From Sulfurovum sp. UBA7648 (GTDB lineage Bacteria > Campylobacterota > Campylobacteria > Campylobacterales > Sulfurovaceae), in contig DLIG01000007.1 of NCBI GenBank assembly GCA_002483605.1, forward strand, positions 167,947 through 188,447: a stretch of DNA of 20,501 bases. Direction: 5' to 3'. The notes under the pieces were generated by a model. That model was not told where the DNA came from. It did not search any database and saw nothing but the letters and a program-made list of their open reading frames with translations. The first letter of the stretch is position 1; every line of letters starts with the position of its first letter. Shown here one piece after another: positions 6,000 to 14,063 of the stretch. The position numbers and the translations under genes are program-made.

Positions 6000-8153
6000 T
6001 TAATTGCTGTATGCGTCATTAAGGCTAATTATCTCAATTAGCTTATACGATTTCGATATTTTACTTTCTAAAACTGATTTTTTACTCTCTATGCTTTCTA
6101 CATCTATTTGGCAATATTCAGCCTTGTCACTGCGCTGGATGCCAAGCTCTATACTAACCAAATTCAAATCAAGTTTAGATAAAGTTGTAAGCAATTGAGC
6201 CAAAACACCTTTTTGATTTTGAAGACTGATAATCAGACGGTACTTTGAAAGTTTAGAATTTTTCCAAGATACATACACCATAGGCGCATTATCACGCATC
6301 ATTTGATATGCTTTTTTACATAATTTGTGATGCACTATAACTTTATCATTTTCCCAAAAAGCTACAATTTGATCGTTTATCTTTGGATGGCAACAATAAT
6401 CAAATTCGACAGCATCTATGCTCTTGTTCGCAAAAAATTCAAAAAGTTCGATCGTTTTTACAGAAGGTTTCTTATATCCTTTTTTAAAAAGTTCCCATAA
6501 GCGAACCTCTTTTGCACCTATATGTTCTGCTATTTTGTATATTGTATCTTTTAAAAAATCCAACTGTGTCACTGTGCGATAGATATTGTCTTTAAGATGT
6601 AGCTCTTCTATTATAGGCTTAAGATCATGCACTTTCAAATCAAACATAGTAGCCAATATGTTATATGCGCTCAATGTATCACACTCTTTTAGCCTAGCTT
6701 TACAACGACTTCTTATGCCTTCTTTTGCACGAGATGTTTTGACGCTGTCTACCCATGAGCAATGAAAATTTGATCCTTTACCCGTCTCAATACGTACAAT
6801 ATCTCCATTTTTGAGAGGAGTGAGCAATGATACTTTATGTTTATTTACAAGCGCACCTACTGCTTTGGCTCCTATCTCGGAATGTACAGCATAAGCAAAG
6901 TCTATAACCACAGAGCCTTTTGGCAAAGTATAGTTATCTCCCTTTGGCGAAAATACCGAAATATCTTCGCTAAATAGATCTCCTTTTGCAAGCTCGTAAA
7001 ATTCTTCGGCAGATTCGTTTTGATACTGCAACCCTTCAAGCCAGCCAAGCTTGATCGCTGAGTATCCGCCTTTGTACTTCCAATGAGCAGCTACTCCATA
7101 TTCTGCTAATTTATGCATTTGTTGAGTTCTTATTTGAATTTCTACAATTCCTTGCTCATCAAAAAGTGTTGTATGTATCGTTTGATAACCGTTTTCTTTT
7201 GGCAAAGCAATATAATCTTTAAAACGGGAAATAAGAGGAGTAAAATGCAAATGCATAGAACCTAAAACCTTATAGCATTCTATAGGTTGTTCGACAATAA
7301 CCCTAACGGCCAACAGATCCAAGACTTCATCGATATCAATACCCTTGCGATGCATTTTTAAGTAGATTGAGTAATGATGTTTGACACGGCCGAAAATTTC
7401 AAAATCATTTTCTAAAATACCGTCGTTATTTAATGTATCTTTGACTTTTGATATGAATGAATTTAATTTTACTTGAATATTTTGATGATTTAATTCTAAA
7501 TAATCTGAGATTTTTTGATAATCTTCGGGATAGATCACTTCGAAACTAAGATCTTCTAGCGTATTTTTCAATCTTGAAATACCAAGTCTATGAGCTATCG
7601 GAGCATAAACAACCAATGTTTCTTCTGCTATTCTTTTTTGCTTATCTTTATTCAGCGCATCAATTGTTAGCATATTGTGAAGCCTGTCACAAAGCTTAAT
7701 AACTAAAACTCTGACATCCTGTATGGAAGCGATAAGCATTTTACGAAAAGATAGGGCTGAGCTTAAAAGTTTTTCATTTGATTGGGAAGATGCAAGTTTT
7801 TCGTCCCTGATGGCCACGATCTTTGTAAGCCCCTCAACCAAATGCGCCACATCATCACTGAATTCTTTTGCAATATTTTCTATATCAAGATCAGTATCCT
7901 CCACTACATCATGCAGCAATGCAGCTTGCACCATTATCTCGTCACCACTTACAAATGCCGTAATAGCAGCAACCAAAATAGGATGTACTATATATGGCTC
8001 ACCACTTTTTCGTTTTTGATCAGCGTGTGCTTTTATAGCAACATCCAGTGCTTTTACGGTAGACGGAGAATAATTAGGCAATTGGCCAAAGAGCAGTTCT
8101 TTGGCTGCTTTTGTATCTCGACAACCCTTTATATTTTTTAAAAAAATATCCAC
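6000..8153 (-). CDS. spoT: Bifunctional (p)ppGpp synthetase/hydrolase (Rel/SpoT)
   Basis: Makes and degrades the alarmone (p)ppGpp. The 717-aa protein keeps both halves. The hydrolase HD domain has H57, the HDVVED block at 81-86 and D156 (LCDRLHN). The synthetase domain has RVKHHYSIYLKM (from 256), FKDYIALPKENGYQTIHT (311-328) and VEIQIRT (337-343). A TGS domain follows (about 395-460, starting VFSPKGD), then a helical/CC region and a C-terminal ACT domain (about 640-717, YRLIISLQNQKGVLAQLL). All motifs are intact, so both activities are expected; this phylum usually has one long RSH enzyme. The start is GTG at 8153 with a weak SD, 6 nt after the rpoZ stop, suggesting coupling to omega as in other bacteria. 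Confidence 0.96.
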   Translation of the reverse strand: MDIFLKNIKGCRDTKAAKELLFGQLPNYSPSTVKALDVAIKAHADQKRKSGEPYIVHPILVAAITAFVSGDEIMVQAALLHDVVEDTDLDIENIAKEFSDDVAHLVEGLTKIVAIRDEKLASSQSNEKLLSSALSFRKMLIASIQDVRVLVIKLCDRLHNMLTIDALNKDKQKRIAEETLVVYAPIAHRLGISRLKNTLEDLSFEVIYPEDYQKISDYLELNHQNIQVKLNSFISKVKDTLNNDGILENDFEIFGRVKHHYSIYLKMHRKGIDIDEVLDLLAVRVIVEQPIECYKVLGSMHLHFTPLISRFKDYIALPKENGYQTIHTTLFDEQGIVEIQIRTQQMHKLAEYGVAAHWKYKGGYSAIKLGWLEGLQYQNESAEEFYELAKGDLFSEDISVFSPKGDNYTLPKGSVVIDFAYAVHSEIGAKAVGALVNKHKVSLLTPLKNGDIVRIETGKGSNFHCSWVDSVKTSRAKEGIRSRCKARLKECDTLSAYNILATMFDLKVHDLKPIIEELHLKDNIYRTVTQLDFLKDTIYKIAEHIGAKEVRLWELFKKGYKKPSVKTIELFEFFANKSIDAVEFDYCCHPKINDQIVAFWENDKVIVHHKLCKKAYQMMRDNAPMVYVSWKNSKLSKYRLIISLQNQKGVLAQLLTTLSKLDLNLVSIELGIQRSDKAEYCQIDVESIESKKSVLESKISKSYKLIEIISLNDAYSN

Positions 8154-8159
8154 GACAGA

Positions 8160-8369
8160 TTAACTCTCGTGGTGAACTATAATTTTTCCTTCTGCAATCT
8201 CAAGCAAAGCAATATCTGTATATTTCATTTTTTTAGTATCAGCTTCAACCAATGGTTGAGCGCCTTTTGAAATTTCTTCGGCTCTTTTGCCTACAGCAGC
8301 CGATAAAAGATATCTATCAAATCCTACTTTTTCTAGTGCTTTTGCTGTAATTTGTTCTGTTCTTATCAT
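8160..8369 (-). CDS. rpoZ: RNA polymerase omega subunit
   Basis: A 69-aa small subunit that helps assemble RNA polymerase and can bind ppGpp at the beta-prime interface. It shows the RpoZ core: MIRTEQITAKALEKV, then RYLLSAAVGKRAEEISKGA, then KYTDIALLEIAEGKI. The omega length is normal for this phylum. ATG 8369 has AAAAGGATAAGTT directly upstream. It sits 16 nt after pyrH and 6 nt before spoT, the rpoZ-spoT pairing also seen in E. coli. Confidence 0.95.
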   Translation of the reverse strand: MIRTEQITAKALEKVGFDRYLLSAAVGKRAEEISKGAQPLVEADTKKMKYTDIALLEIAEGKIIVHHES

Positions 8370-8385
8370 AACTTATCCTTTTAAA

Positions 8386-9093
8386 TTATTTCACTATCGA
8401 GCAATGCGTCATATCGCCTTTTGCAATGGCAAGCAAATTGCCTTTTTGAAACATATTGCATACCAGTATCGGCAAACCATTCTCTTTTGCTAAAGCTATT
8501 GCCGTATCATCCATAACCCTAATATGGTCATTTAATGCTTCATCATAACTGAGAGTATCAAGTTTTATTGCATCACTAAATTTATTTGGGTCTTTGTCGT
8601 AAACTCCGTCTACTTTTGTTGCTTTGATCAAAACTTCTGCTTCGATCTCAGAAGCCCTAAGCGTTGCTGCTGTATCAGTAGTAAAATACGGATTGCCCGT
8701 ACCGCCTGCAAAAATAACCACTCTGCCTTTTTCAAGATGTCTTCTAGCGCGTCTTACTATAAACGATTCTCCAATTTCATGCATTTCAATAGCAGTTTGC
8801 AATCTAGCATCAAGCCCTATATGCTCCAAAGCTTCTTGTATAGCTACACCATTTATAACGGTAGCCAACATTCCCATATAATCGCCGCTTGTTCTTTTGA
8901 TAATACCGTCTGCTGCAGCGCTAACGCCTCTTATGATATTGCCGCCGCCTACTACGATACCAACTTCTATGCCATTATCTACAAGCTCTTTGATCTCGTT
9001 TGCTATATAATTTAGGATTTGAGTATCAATACCGTATCCATTTTCACCAGCCAATGCTTCACCGGAAAATTTTACTAAAATTCGTTTTATCAC
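8386..9093 (-). CDS. pyrH: UMP kinase
   Basis: Hexameric bacterial UMP kinase converting UMP to UDP in pyrimidine synthesis. The 235-aa amino-acid-kinase fold shows KFSGEAL (8-14), VVGGGNIIRG (47-56) and GGTGNPYFTTDTAA (130-143), followed by ATKVDGVYDKDPN. The start is GTG at 9093-9091, with AGAGG about 10 nt upstream; an out-of-frame ATG 2 nt earlier leads only to a three-codon frame. First gene of the operon that continues to the amidase. Confidence 0.96.
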   Translation of the reverse strand: MIKRILVKFSGEALAGENGYGIDTQILNYIANEIKELVDNGIEVGIVVGGGNIIRGVSAAADGIIKRTSGDYMGMLATVINGVAIQEALEHIGLDARLQTAIEMHEIGESFIVRRARRHLEKGRVVIFAGGTGNPYFTTDTAATLRASEIEAEVLIKATKVDGVYDKDPNKFSDAIKLDTLSYDEALNDHIRVMDDTAIALAKENGLPILVCNMFQKGNLLAIAKGDMTHCSIVK

Positions 9094-9119
9094 GACATAT
9101 ACCTCTTTGATTTATCGCG

Positions 9120-9141
9120 AGTATACCAAAAAATCATTTAG
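9120..9141 (-). promoter_or_regulatory. Promoter of the pyrH-to-amidase operon
   Basis: The minus strand shows CTAAATGA, five bases, then TGGTATACT: an extended -10 (TATACT at 9125-9120) with the upstream CTAAAyGA block also found before the ttcA-like and fabD genes at the same spacing. Transcription would start near 9113, 20 nt before the pyrH GTG. Confidence 0.5.
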
Positions 9142-9156
9142 AAGATGTTGAAAAGA

Positions 9157-10467
9157 TCATATCCGTATCAATTTTAAAGGATCAATATGCTTGGAGTTTT
9201 TGGTAGCTTCAAAAATAAGCCGATTTGTAACTTTGCCTATAGTGTAGCCCTTTGAAACCGTAGAGCCCACTCTGATCGTAGGCGGGATTTTAGACAATCC
9301 TGCATAAACGGTATGCATGTTTCCGCTATGTGCTATTACAACGACCTTGCCAAGCATACTGCTATTTCCTGCATAAACCACTTTGCCATCCAATACGCTT
9401 ACCACTTGCGCATCAGATGAAGGAGCTTGCAATGTAACTGATTCATTAAATATCTTTATTTTATAAACAGGATCTTCATATGTTCCGAATCTTTTTACAA
9501 TGCTTGCCCCGGTTATTGGGGAGATAGTTTTGCCGCCTTGATAGCTATAAACCTCTTGTTCCTGATAAGAAGAGTTGATTTGTCTAACCCTGTCACTTTG
9601 TTTACTGGCCTCAAGAGTGCTCATGTCTACTTTTTTACCGGTTTTGCGTTCGTAATTTTTGGCATTTGCCTGCTGCGATCTGAGTCTTTTTTTGCGTGCA
9701 GCTTCCAATCTTATAGCTTCTTTTTGTGCTAATTCTCTGCGGCGGGCTTCAGCAACTTCGTTTGCTCTTAAAATATTAAGTTTTACCAATGTCGAACGCA
9801 GTGCATCTTGTCTTTTTGCAATTTTATGCAGTTCTGCTTGATATCTCTCCTCTTCTTTGTTGAGCTTTTCTATCATTTTTTCCTGATTTGCTTTTTGTAT
9901 CGCAAATGTTTTTCGCTGCTTGTTTATCATGCCAAGTTCTTCTTTGGCATGATTTGCTATTTTTGTTTTGTTGGTTTTTGTAGCCTCAAGAGACAATATC
10001 TCTTTTTCTAATGATATTATTTTTTTTTGATTATATAATCTATATTGTTCATAAACTTCTTGTGAAATTACCGAAGATTGTGTTGTATCATTAAATTGTT
10101 TCATAGCAGCTATAAGTGAAAGTTGTTCTGCAAAAAGTGCTATAAGCGCATCATGCTTAACTTTCAGCTCTTGATTAATTTGCATGAGTATCTTTTCATA
10201 CTCTCTAACCTCTCTTGAAACTTTTTGATATTCATCCTCTGTATATACATAATCCCTGGAGAGTTTGGTCAATTTAGTATCAATAACCTTGATCTCGCTT
10301 TTGGCTTTTGTGATATTTTGTTTTGTGCCTTCTATTTTTTTCTCAAGGGTTTTTACCTTTTTTGCACTTTCATTTATAGCTTTCTTTGATTCTTTTATTT
10401 TCTGTGTTGTAGTCGTTGCTAACAACAAACTGACTGCTATTACGCAAATAGCTATAATGAGTTTCAC
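9157..10467 (-). CDS. EnvC-like coiled-coil protein with degenerate LytM domain
   Basis: A 436-aa exported protein: signal peptide or anchor (about 1-18), long charged coiled coil (about 22-260, rich in Lys/Glu/Gln/Arg), a linker, and a C-terminal LytM/M23 domain (about 315-436). The metal ligands of active M23 enzymes are missing. The N-terminal HxxxD block is absent near IKIFNESVTLQAP, the usual YxHxS-type HxH site reads MHTVYAGLS, and the LHFE site reads RLIFEATKNS. That is the state of EnvC, which activates amidases and does not cut peptidoglycan itself. Its gene overlaps ftsX by 4 nt (GTGA), so it is probably the periplasmic partner of FtsEX; the likely target is the amidase at 2505-3677. 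GTG start at 10467. Databases may label it M23 peptidase. Confidence 0.87.
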   Translation of the reverse strand: MKLIIAICVIAVSLLLATTTTQKIKESKKAINESAKKVKTLEKKIEGTKQNITKAKSEIKVIDTKLTKLSRDYVYTEDEYQKVSREVREYEKILMQINQELKVKHDALIALFAEQLSLIAAMKQFNDTTQSSVISQEVYEQYRLYNQKKIISLEKEILSLEATKTNKTKIANHAKEELGMINKQRKTFAIQKANQEKMIEKLNKEEERYQAELHKIAKRQDALRSTLVKLNILRANEVAEARRRELAQKEAIRLEAARKKRLRSQQANAKNYERKTGKKVDMSTLEASKQSDRVRQINSSYQEQEVYSYQGGKTISPITGASIVKRFGTYEDPVYKIKIFNESVTLQAPSSDAQVVSVLDGKVVYAGNSSMLGKVVVIAHSGNMHTVYAGLSKIPPTIRVGSTVSKGYTIGKVTNRLIFEATKNSKHIDPLKLIRI

Positions 10468-11279
10468 GCTTCTTTCTCCCTAGAAGAAAACACTACCATG
10501 TATACTGAGATCACCACAATTACAATTGCACAAAACAATAAAATAAGTGCATCAATTGGCTGAAACAGCAATTGGCTATTATTTACCAAAATATCCAATT
10601 CCATAATTTCAGCCAATTGATATCTAAAATATAAAAAGATCGACACTATTATCGCAGTAGCAATAAATGCATCAACTATTGCAACTTTAAACAAAATACC
10701 GCTTCTAAGCATCACAGGTGCTCCAAAAATTTCCATAACCTGCATTCTTTCTCTGTGAACATAGCCCCATACTTCCATTTGCTTGATCACAAGAAAAAGA
10801 CTTACAACACTCATAAATACAATGAATACCTTAAGTATAAATTTGATAAAACTAAAAAGTTTATAATTTGAGCTATAGCTGCTTCCAAAAGTTTCTACTC
10901 TTTTTATTTTCTTATTTGCACTTAAATCTTTTTGTAATTTATCAAGATCAGATGTATCTAGATATTTTGCTAATTTTATAGTATAAAAACTTGGCAATGT
11001 GTTGATTATCTCTTTGATATCTTCTGGTTTCTGTCCCAAGGAGATCTCTTTTAGAATCTCATCTTTTTCTATTTTGGTGCTTTGTCCTATATTTTTATTA
11101 ATTGACTGCAGCTCTTGCAAAGTGACAGGTTCGTTACTTACGACCAGCATAGAATATCCTTCCCTTAGCCGCTGCTCATAACTAGCTGTCATTCTGTCAA
11201 ATACCAAAAAAAACTCTATTCCAAGCAAAATCGCCACCAATGGCAAAATGAACATAATATGATCTTTAATGAACTTCAT
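10464..11279 (-). CDS. ftsX: Cell division ABC permease FtsX
   Basis: Inner-membrane partner of FtsE that transmits ATP-driven changes to periplasmic hydrolase activators. The 271-aa protein has the FtsX layout: helix 1 (about 8-27), an extracytoplasmic domain (about 28-142), and helices 2-4 (about 143-166, 195-218, 240-264). A cytoplasmic stretch REERMQ-like (VHRERMQVMEIFGAP, from 174) lies before helix 3. I chose ATG 11279 because AAGGG lies 6 nt upstream; a TTG at 11297 would give 277 aa without a good SD. The chosen start overlaps ftsE by 14 nt, and the end overlaps the EnvC-like gene by 4 nt. Confidence 0.9.
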   Translation of the reverse strand: MKFIKDHIMFILPLVAILLGIEFFLVFDRMTASYEQRLREGYSMLVVSNEPVTLQELQSINKNIGQSTKIEKDEILKEISLGQKPEDIKEIINTLPSFYTIKLAKYLDTSDLDKLQKDLSANKKIKRVETFGSSYSSNYKLFSFIKFILKVFIVFMSVVSLFLVIKQMEVWGYVHRERMQVMEIFGAPVMLRSGILFKVAIVDAFIATAIIVSIFLYFRYQLAEIMELDILVNNSQLLFQPIDALILLFCAIVIVVISVYMVVFSSREKEA

Positions 11280-11940
11280 AAACACCCTTATTTTCAATAA
11301 TGAAATGTCTATACGGCAATGAAAAGATAGTAGGAATCCTGTGTGTTACAACAACAACCGTTGTTTCCAATTGCCCACATGCATTTTCCATAAGATCCCA
11401 AATGACATTGGATGAATATTCATCCAAATTGCCCGTCGGCTCATCAGCTAAGATCAGCATTGGATTTTTTGCCAATGCTCTTGCAATACCGACCCTTTGC
11501 TGTTCGCCGCCGCTAAGCTCAAATGGATGTTTATTTCCGTATTCTGTTAACTTTACATGTCTTAACAGTCTTTGTGCTTGCGTCTGCTGTACATCCAATG
11601 AATATCCGGCTATCATTAGCGGCAATACTACATTTTTAGCAACGGTCCATTCATTGATCAATTTATAATCTTGAAACACCATACCCATATGAGTTCTAAG
11701 TTCTTGCAGCTTCGAAGTCGACACCCCGCTCAACTCCACTCCCCCAACTATCATGCTTCCGCCGGCCGGTTTTAAATGTCCGTAAAAAGATTTAAGCAAA
11801 GTTGACTTACCGCTTCCGCTTGGCCCTGTTATAAATACAAATTCTCCTTTTTTTATAGAAAAATTAGCATTTTTTATAATTTCATTTTTACCTCGATCAT
11901 ACGCAAGCGTCAAATCTGTAGCTTTAATGATATTAGCCAT
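11266..11940 (-). CDS. ftsE: Cell division ATP-binding protein FtsE
   Basis: A 224-aa ABC ATPase at the septum. All motifs are intact: Walker A GPSGSGKST (39-47), Q-loop Q90 in VFQDYKLI, signature LSGGEQQR (142-149), Walker B LILADEP (162-168) with D-loop GNLD, and switch histidine H200 (VVVVTHR). Length is that of FtsE (about 220). ATG 11940 overlaps trmB by 8 nt and has AAGGAG upstream within the trmB end. Works with FtsX and the EnvC-like protein downstream. Confidence 0.95.
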   Translation of the reverse strand: MANIIKATDLTLAYDRGKNEIIKNANFSIKKGEFVFITGPSGSGKSTLLKSFYGHLKPAGGSMIVGGVELSGVSTSKLQELRTHMGMVFQDYKLINEWTVAKNVVLPLMIAGYSLDVQQTQAQRLLRHVKLTEYGNKHPFELSGGEQQRVGIARALAKNPMLILADEPTGNLDEYSSNVIWDLMENACGQLETTVVVVTHRIPTIFSLPYRHFIIENKGVYEVH

Positions 11941-13111
11941 GCAAAAGCTCCTTTATTGCTTTGTGTGCTTTAAAGTTCGAATTAGATCTGATCGGCAAAG
12001 ATGGATAGTAGCGGCAATTATTTGTATTCATAATAATGTACTTATGCTCAGGTCTGGCAAAACTTCCAAATGCACATTTCATCAAAAACGTATCCTTGTC
12101 TATCTCATATAATCTTTCAAAATGTACAAAATATTCATCAAACACCTGACTTTCTTGCGGCAATTGTTCATTTATATTTATATTATATCTTAAATCGGAA
12201 AAGGAAAAGTCAAATTCATCTCTTTTATCATCAGATTTTTCATCACAAAAAAGAGTGACATCATAAATGTCTTTGGATTGTCTTTGCCATCTTGCTTCAT
12301 ATTTGCTGATAATCGGCAAAGCATGATTTTTATTTATATGCATTCTCATTTTTGGAAGTTTGCTAAAAGTTTGCAATGCATACTCATAATAAAGATCGCT
12401 ATCTGTGCGAAGCTCCAATGTGCCTCCGGCATCCAAAACTCTCATTGCTTCACTGGTAAACTCATCTCCTATTACTCTGCGGGATGGTTTTTTGTCCCAC
12501 GGTACAGGGAAGTGGACAAAAATCTGCTTACAAATATTTGATGGAAGCATCTCCAAAAAAAGCCTCGCATCATAATTGACAACCCATATATTCTCTAGAC
12601 CCTGGATCTCTATTTGCTTCAATAATTGTCCCGCTGATGGCGTGTGGATCTCGATACCGATAAACAAAGTTTGCGGATTTTGCTTGGCTTGATACAAAAT
12701 ATGTCTTCCGCTTCCAAAACCTACCTCTATGGCTATTTCTTTATGTTCAAATTTGATGTCGATAAAATCTTCTATTTTTTTGAAATACTTTGACGCAAAC
12801 AGAGGTTCTTTATGACGTATATTAACAATATTTGAGCTTAATACATCAAACCCCAAAGCATTGGCTACATTCCCTATGGCTTCTTTGAGAAGTGATAGTT
12901 TCAACGGCCTTGTAATTTTCTCATATTTGAGCATAGCCTCATTGTCTGCATATTTATAGACCAGCAAAAACTGCTCATTTTGATAATTGATGCCGATCAA
13001 AGCCTCCGGATAGTTCACTGAATGTGCTATAAATTCTATAAGTTCGCTATGTTTTTTGGCTCGGCTGACAAGCTCTTCTTTTGATATGGGCATTACTTTA
13101 ATATGTGGCAC
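11933..13111 (-). CDS. trmB: tRNA (guanine-N7)-methyltransferase, long form
   Basis: SAM-dependent enzyme making m7G46 in the tRNA variable loop. The 392-aa protein carries the SAM motif EVGFGSGRH (129-137), IGIEIHTPS (151-159) and the TrmB hallmark HFPVPWDKKPSRR (200-212), then LELRTDSDLYYEYA. It is about 150 residues longer than E. coli TrmB. An extra N-terminal domain (about 1-125) and a C-terminal extension (about 290-392) flank the catalytic core, as in the C. jejuni homologue I recall. The start is GTG 13111, with AAGGA 7 nt upstream, overlapping the pseudouridine synthase gene by 14 nt. ATG at codon 7 is the alternative, with poorer SD. Confidence 0.92.
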   Translation of the reverse strand: MPHIKVMPISKEELVSRAKKHSELIEFIAHSVNYPEALIGINYQNEQFLLVYKYADNEAMLKYEKITRPLKLSLLKEAIGNVANALGFDVLSSNIVNIRHKEPLFASKYFKKIEDFIDIKFEHKEIAIEVGFGSGRHILYQAKQNPQTLFIGIEIHTPSAGQLLKQIEIQGLENIWVVNYDARLFLEMLPSNICKQIFVHFPVPWDKKPSRRVIGDEFTSEAMRVLDAGGTLELRTDSDLYYEYALQTFSKLPKMRMHINKNHALPIISKYEARWQRQSKDIYDVTLFCDEKSDDKRDEFDFSFSDLRYNININEQLPQESQVFDEYFVHFERLYEIDKDTFLMKCAFGSFARPEHKYIIMNTNNCRYYPSLPIRSNSNFKAHKAIKELLHG

Positions 13112-14063
13112 TGAATATTCCTTGTAAGTTATCGCTTTTAAATAATTCTAATATATTCTCATCAAAATGTTTTAATATAAAATCTTTCATATCGTCAAAT
13201 AAAGGTGCTTCAAATTGCATCTTTTGCCCGCTTATGGGATGGGTAAAATAAAGTGACCTGGCATGCAAAAACACTCTTGGCATCTCTTTGCCGGTATATC
13301 CATAGAGCGTATCTCCCAATATATGGCGTCCAAGAGTGGCCAAATGAACTCTTATCTGATGTGTCCTGCCGGTATATAGCTTGGCTGCAATTAATTCTAT
13401 ATTATGATCGCTCGTTGCTATTTTAGCAAATGCGCTTTTCGCACTTTTCCCGCCTTCAACCACACCCATTTTTAGGCGATTATGTACGCTTCTGCCAATA
13501 GGAGCTTCTACTTCACATGAATCTTTTAGCGGATAATCTATCAAAGCTATATAATATCTCCCCATGCTCTTATCTTCAAGCTGTCGGCTCAGAGCTTCAT
13601 GGGCTTCATTGCTCTTGGCAATTACCAATGCCCCTGTGGTCTCTTTGTCTATACGATGAACTATACCGTGTCTCTCTTCGCCTGAAATAGTTGAAAGAGA
13701 TACTCCTCTTTGGACAAGCCAATCAACAAGGGTCGGCTCTTTAACGCTAGGGGCTGGATGAACGACAATCCCGCTTGGTTTGTTTACTACCATTAGATAT
13801 TCGTCTTCATATAGTACTTCTACATTAAAATCGACATTCATCGCAACTTTATGTTCGGCTTGCGGCAATGTATACGAAATAATATCGCCTATATGCACTT
13901 TGTGGCTTGTTTTTGTTACATCTTTGTCATTGACCTTCACAAAGCCTTTTTCTATAAGTTTTTCTATCTGATTTCTGCTGGCATTTAGATGAGATGCCAG
14001 TATCTTATCGATTCTGCCGGGCTCGTTTGTTATAAACCGATTCTTGCTTGCTTCTTCCTTCAT
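13098..14063 (-). CDS. rluD: RluA-family 23S rRNA pseudouridine synthase (RluD type)
   Basis: Isomerises uridines in 23S rRNA. The 321-aa protein has an N-terminal S4 domain (about 16-65; GRIDKILASHLNASRNQIEK), the RluA catalytic motif HRIDKETTGALVIAKS with catalytic D139, and the later block LYTGRTHQIRVHLATLGRHILGD. The S4 domain, length and presence of both blocks favour RluD over RluA/RluC, but exact target uridines cannot be told. Start ATG 14063 overlaps the ttcA-like gene (ATGA); a GGA-rich SD lies within that gene's end. Confidence 0.88.
   Translation of the reverse strand: MKEEASKNRFITNEPGRIDKILASHLNASRNQIEKLIEKGFVKVNDKDVTKTSHKVHIGDIISYTLPQAEHKVAMNVDFNVEVLYEDEYLMVVNKPSGIVVHPAPSVKEPTLVDWLVQRGVSLSTISGEERHGIVHRIDKETTGALVIAKSNEAHEALSRQLEDKSMGRYYIALIDYPLKDSCEVEAPIGRSVHNRLKMGVVEGGKSAKSAFAKIATSDHNIELIAAKLYTGRTHQIRVHLATLGRHILGDTLYGYTGKEMPRVFLHARSLYFTHPISGQKMQFEAPLFDDMKDFILKHFDENILELFKSDNLQGIFSATY

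Noticed and set aside
9157..10467. Active M23 endopeptidase
   Set aside because: All three ligand motifs of the LytM domain are altered, so an activator role is more likely than catalysis.
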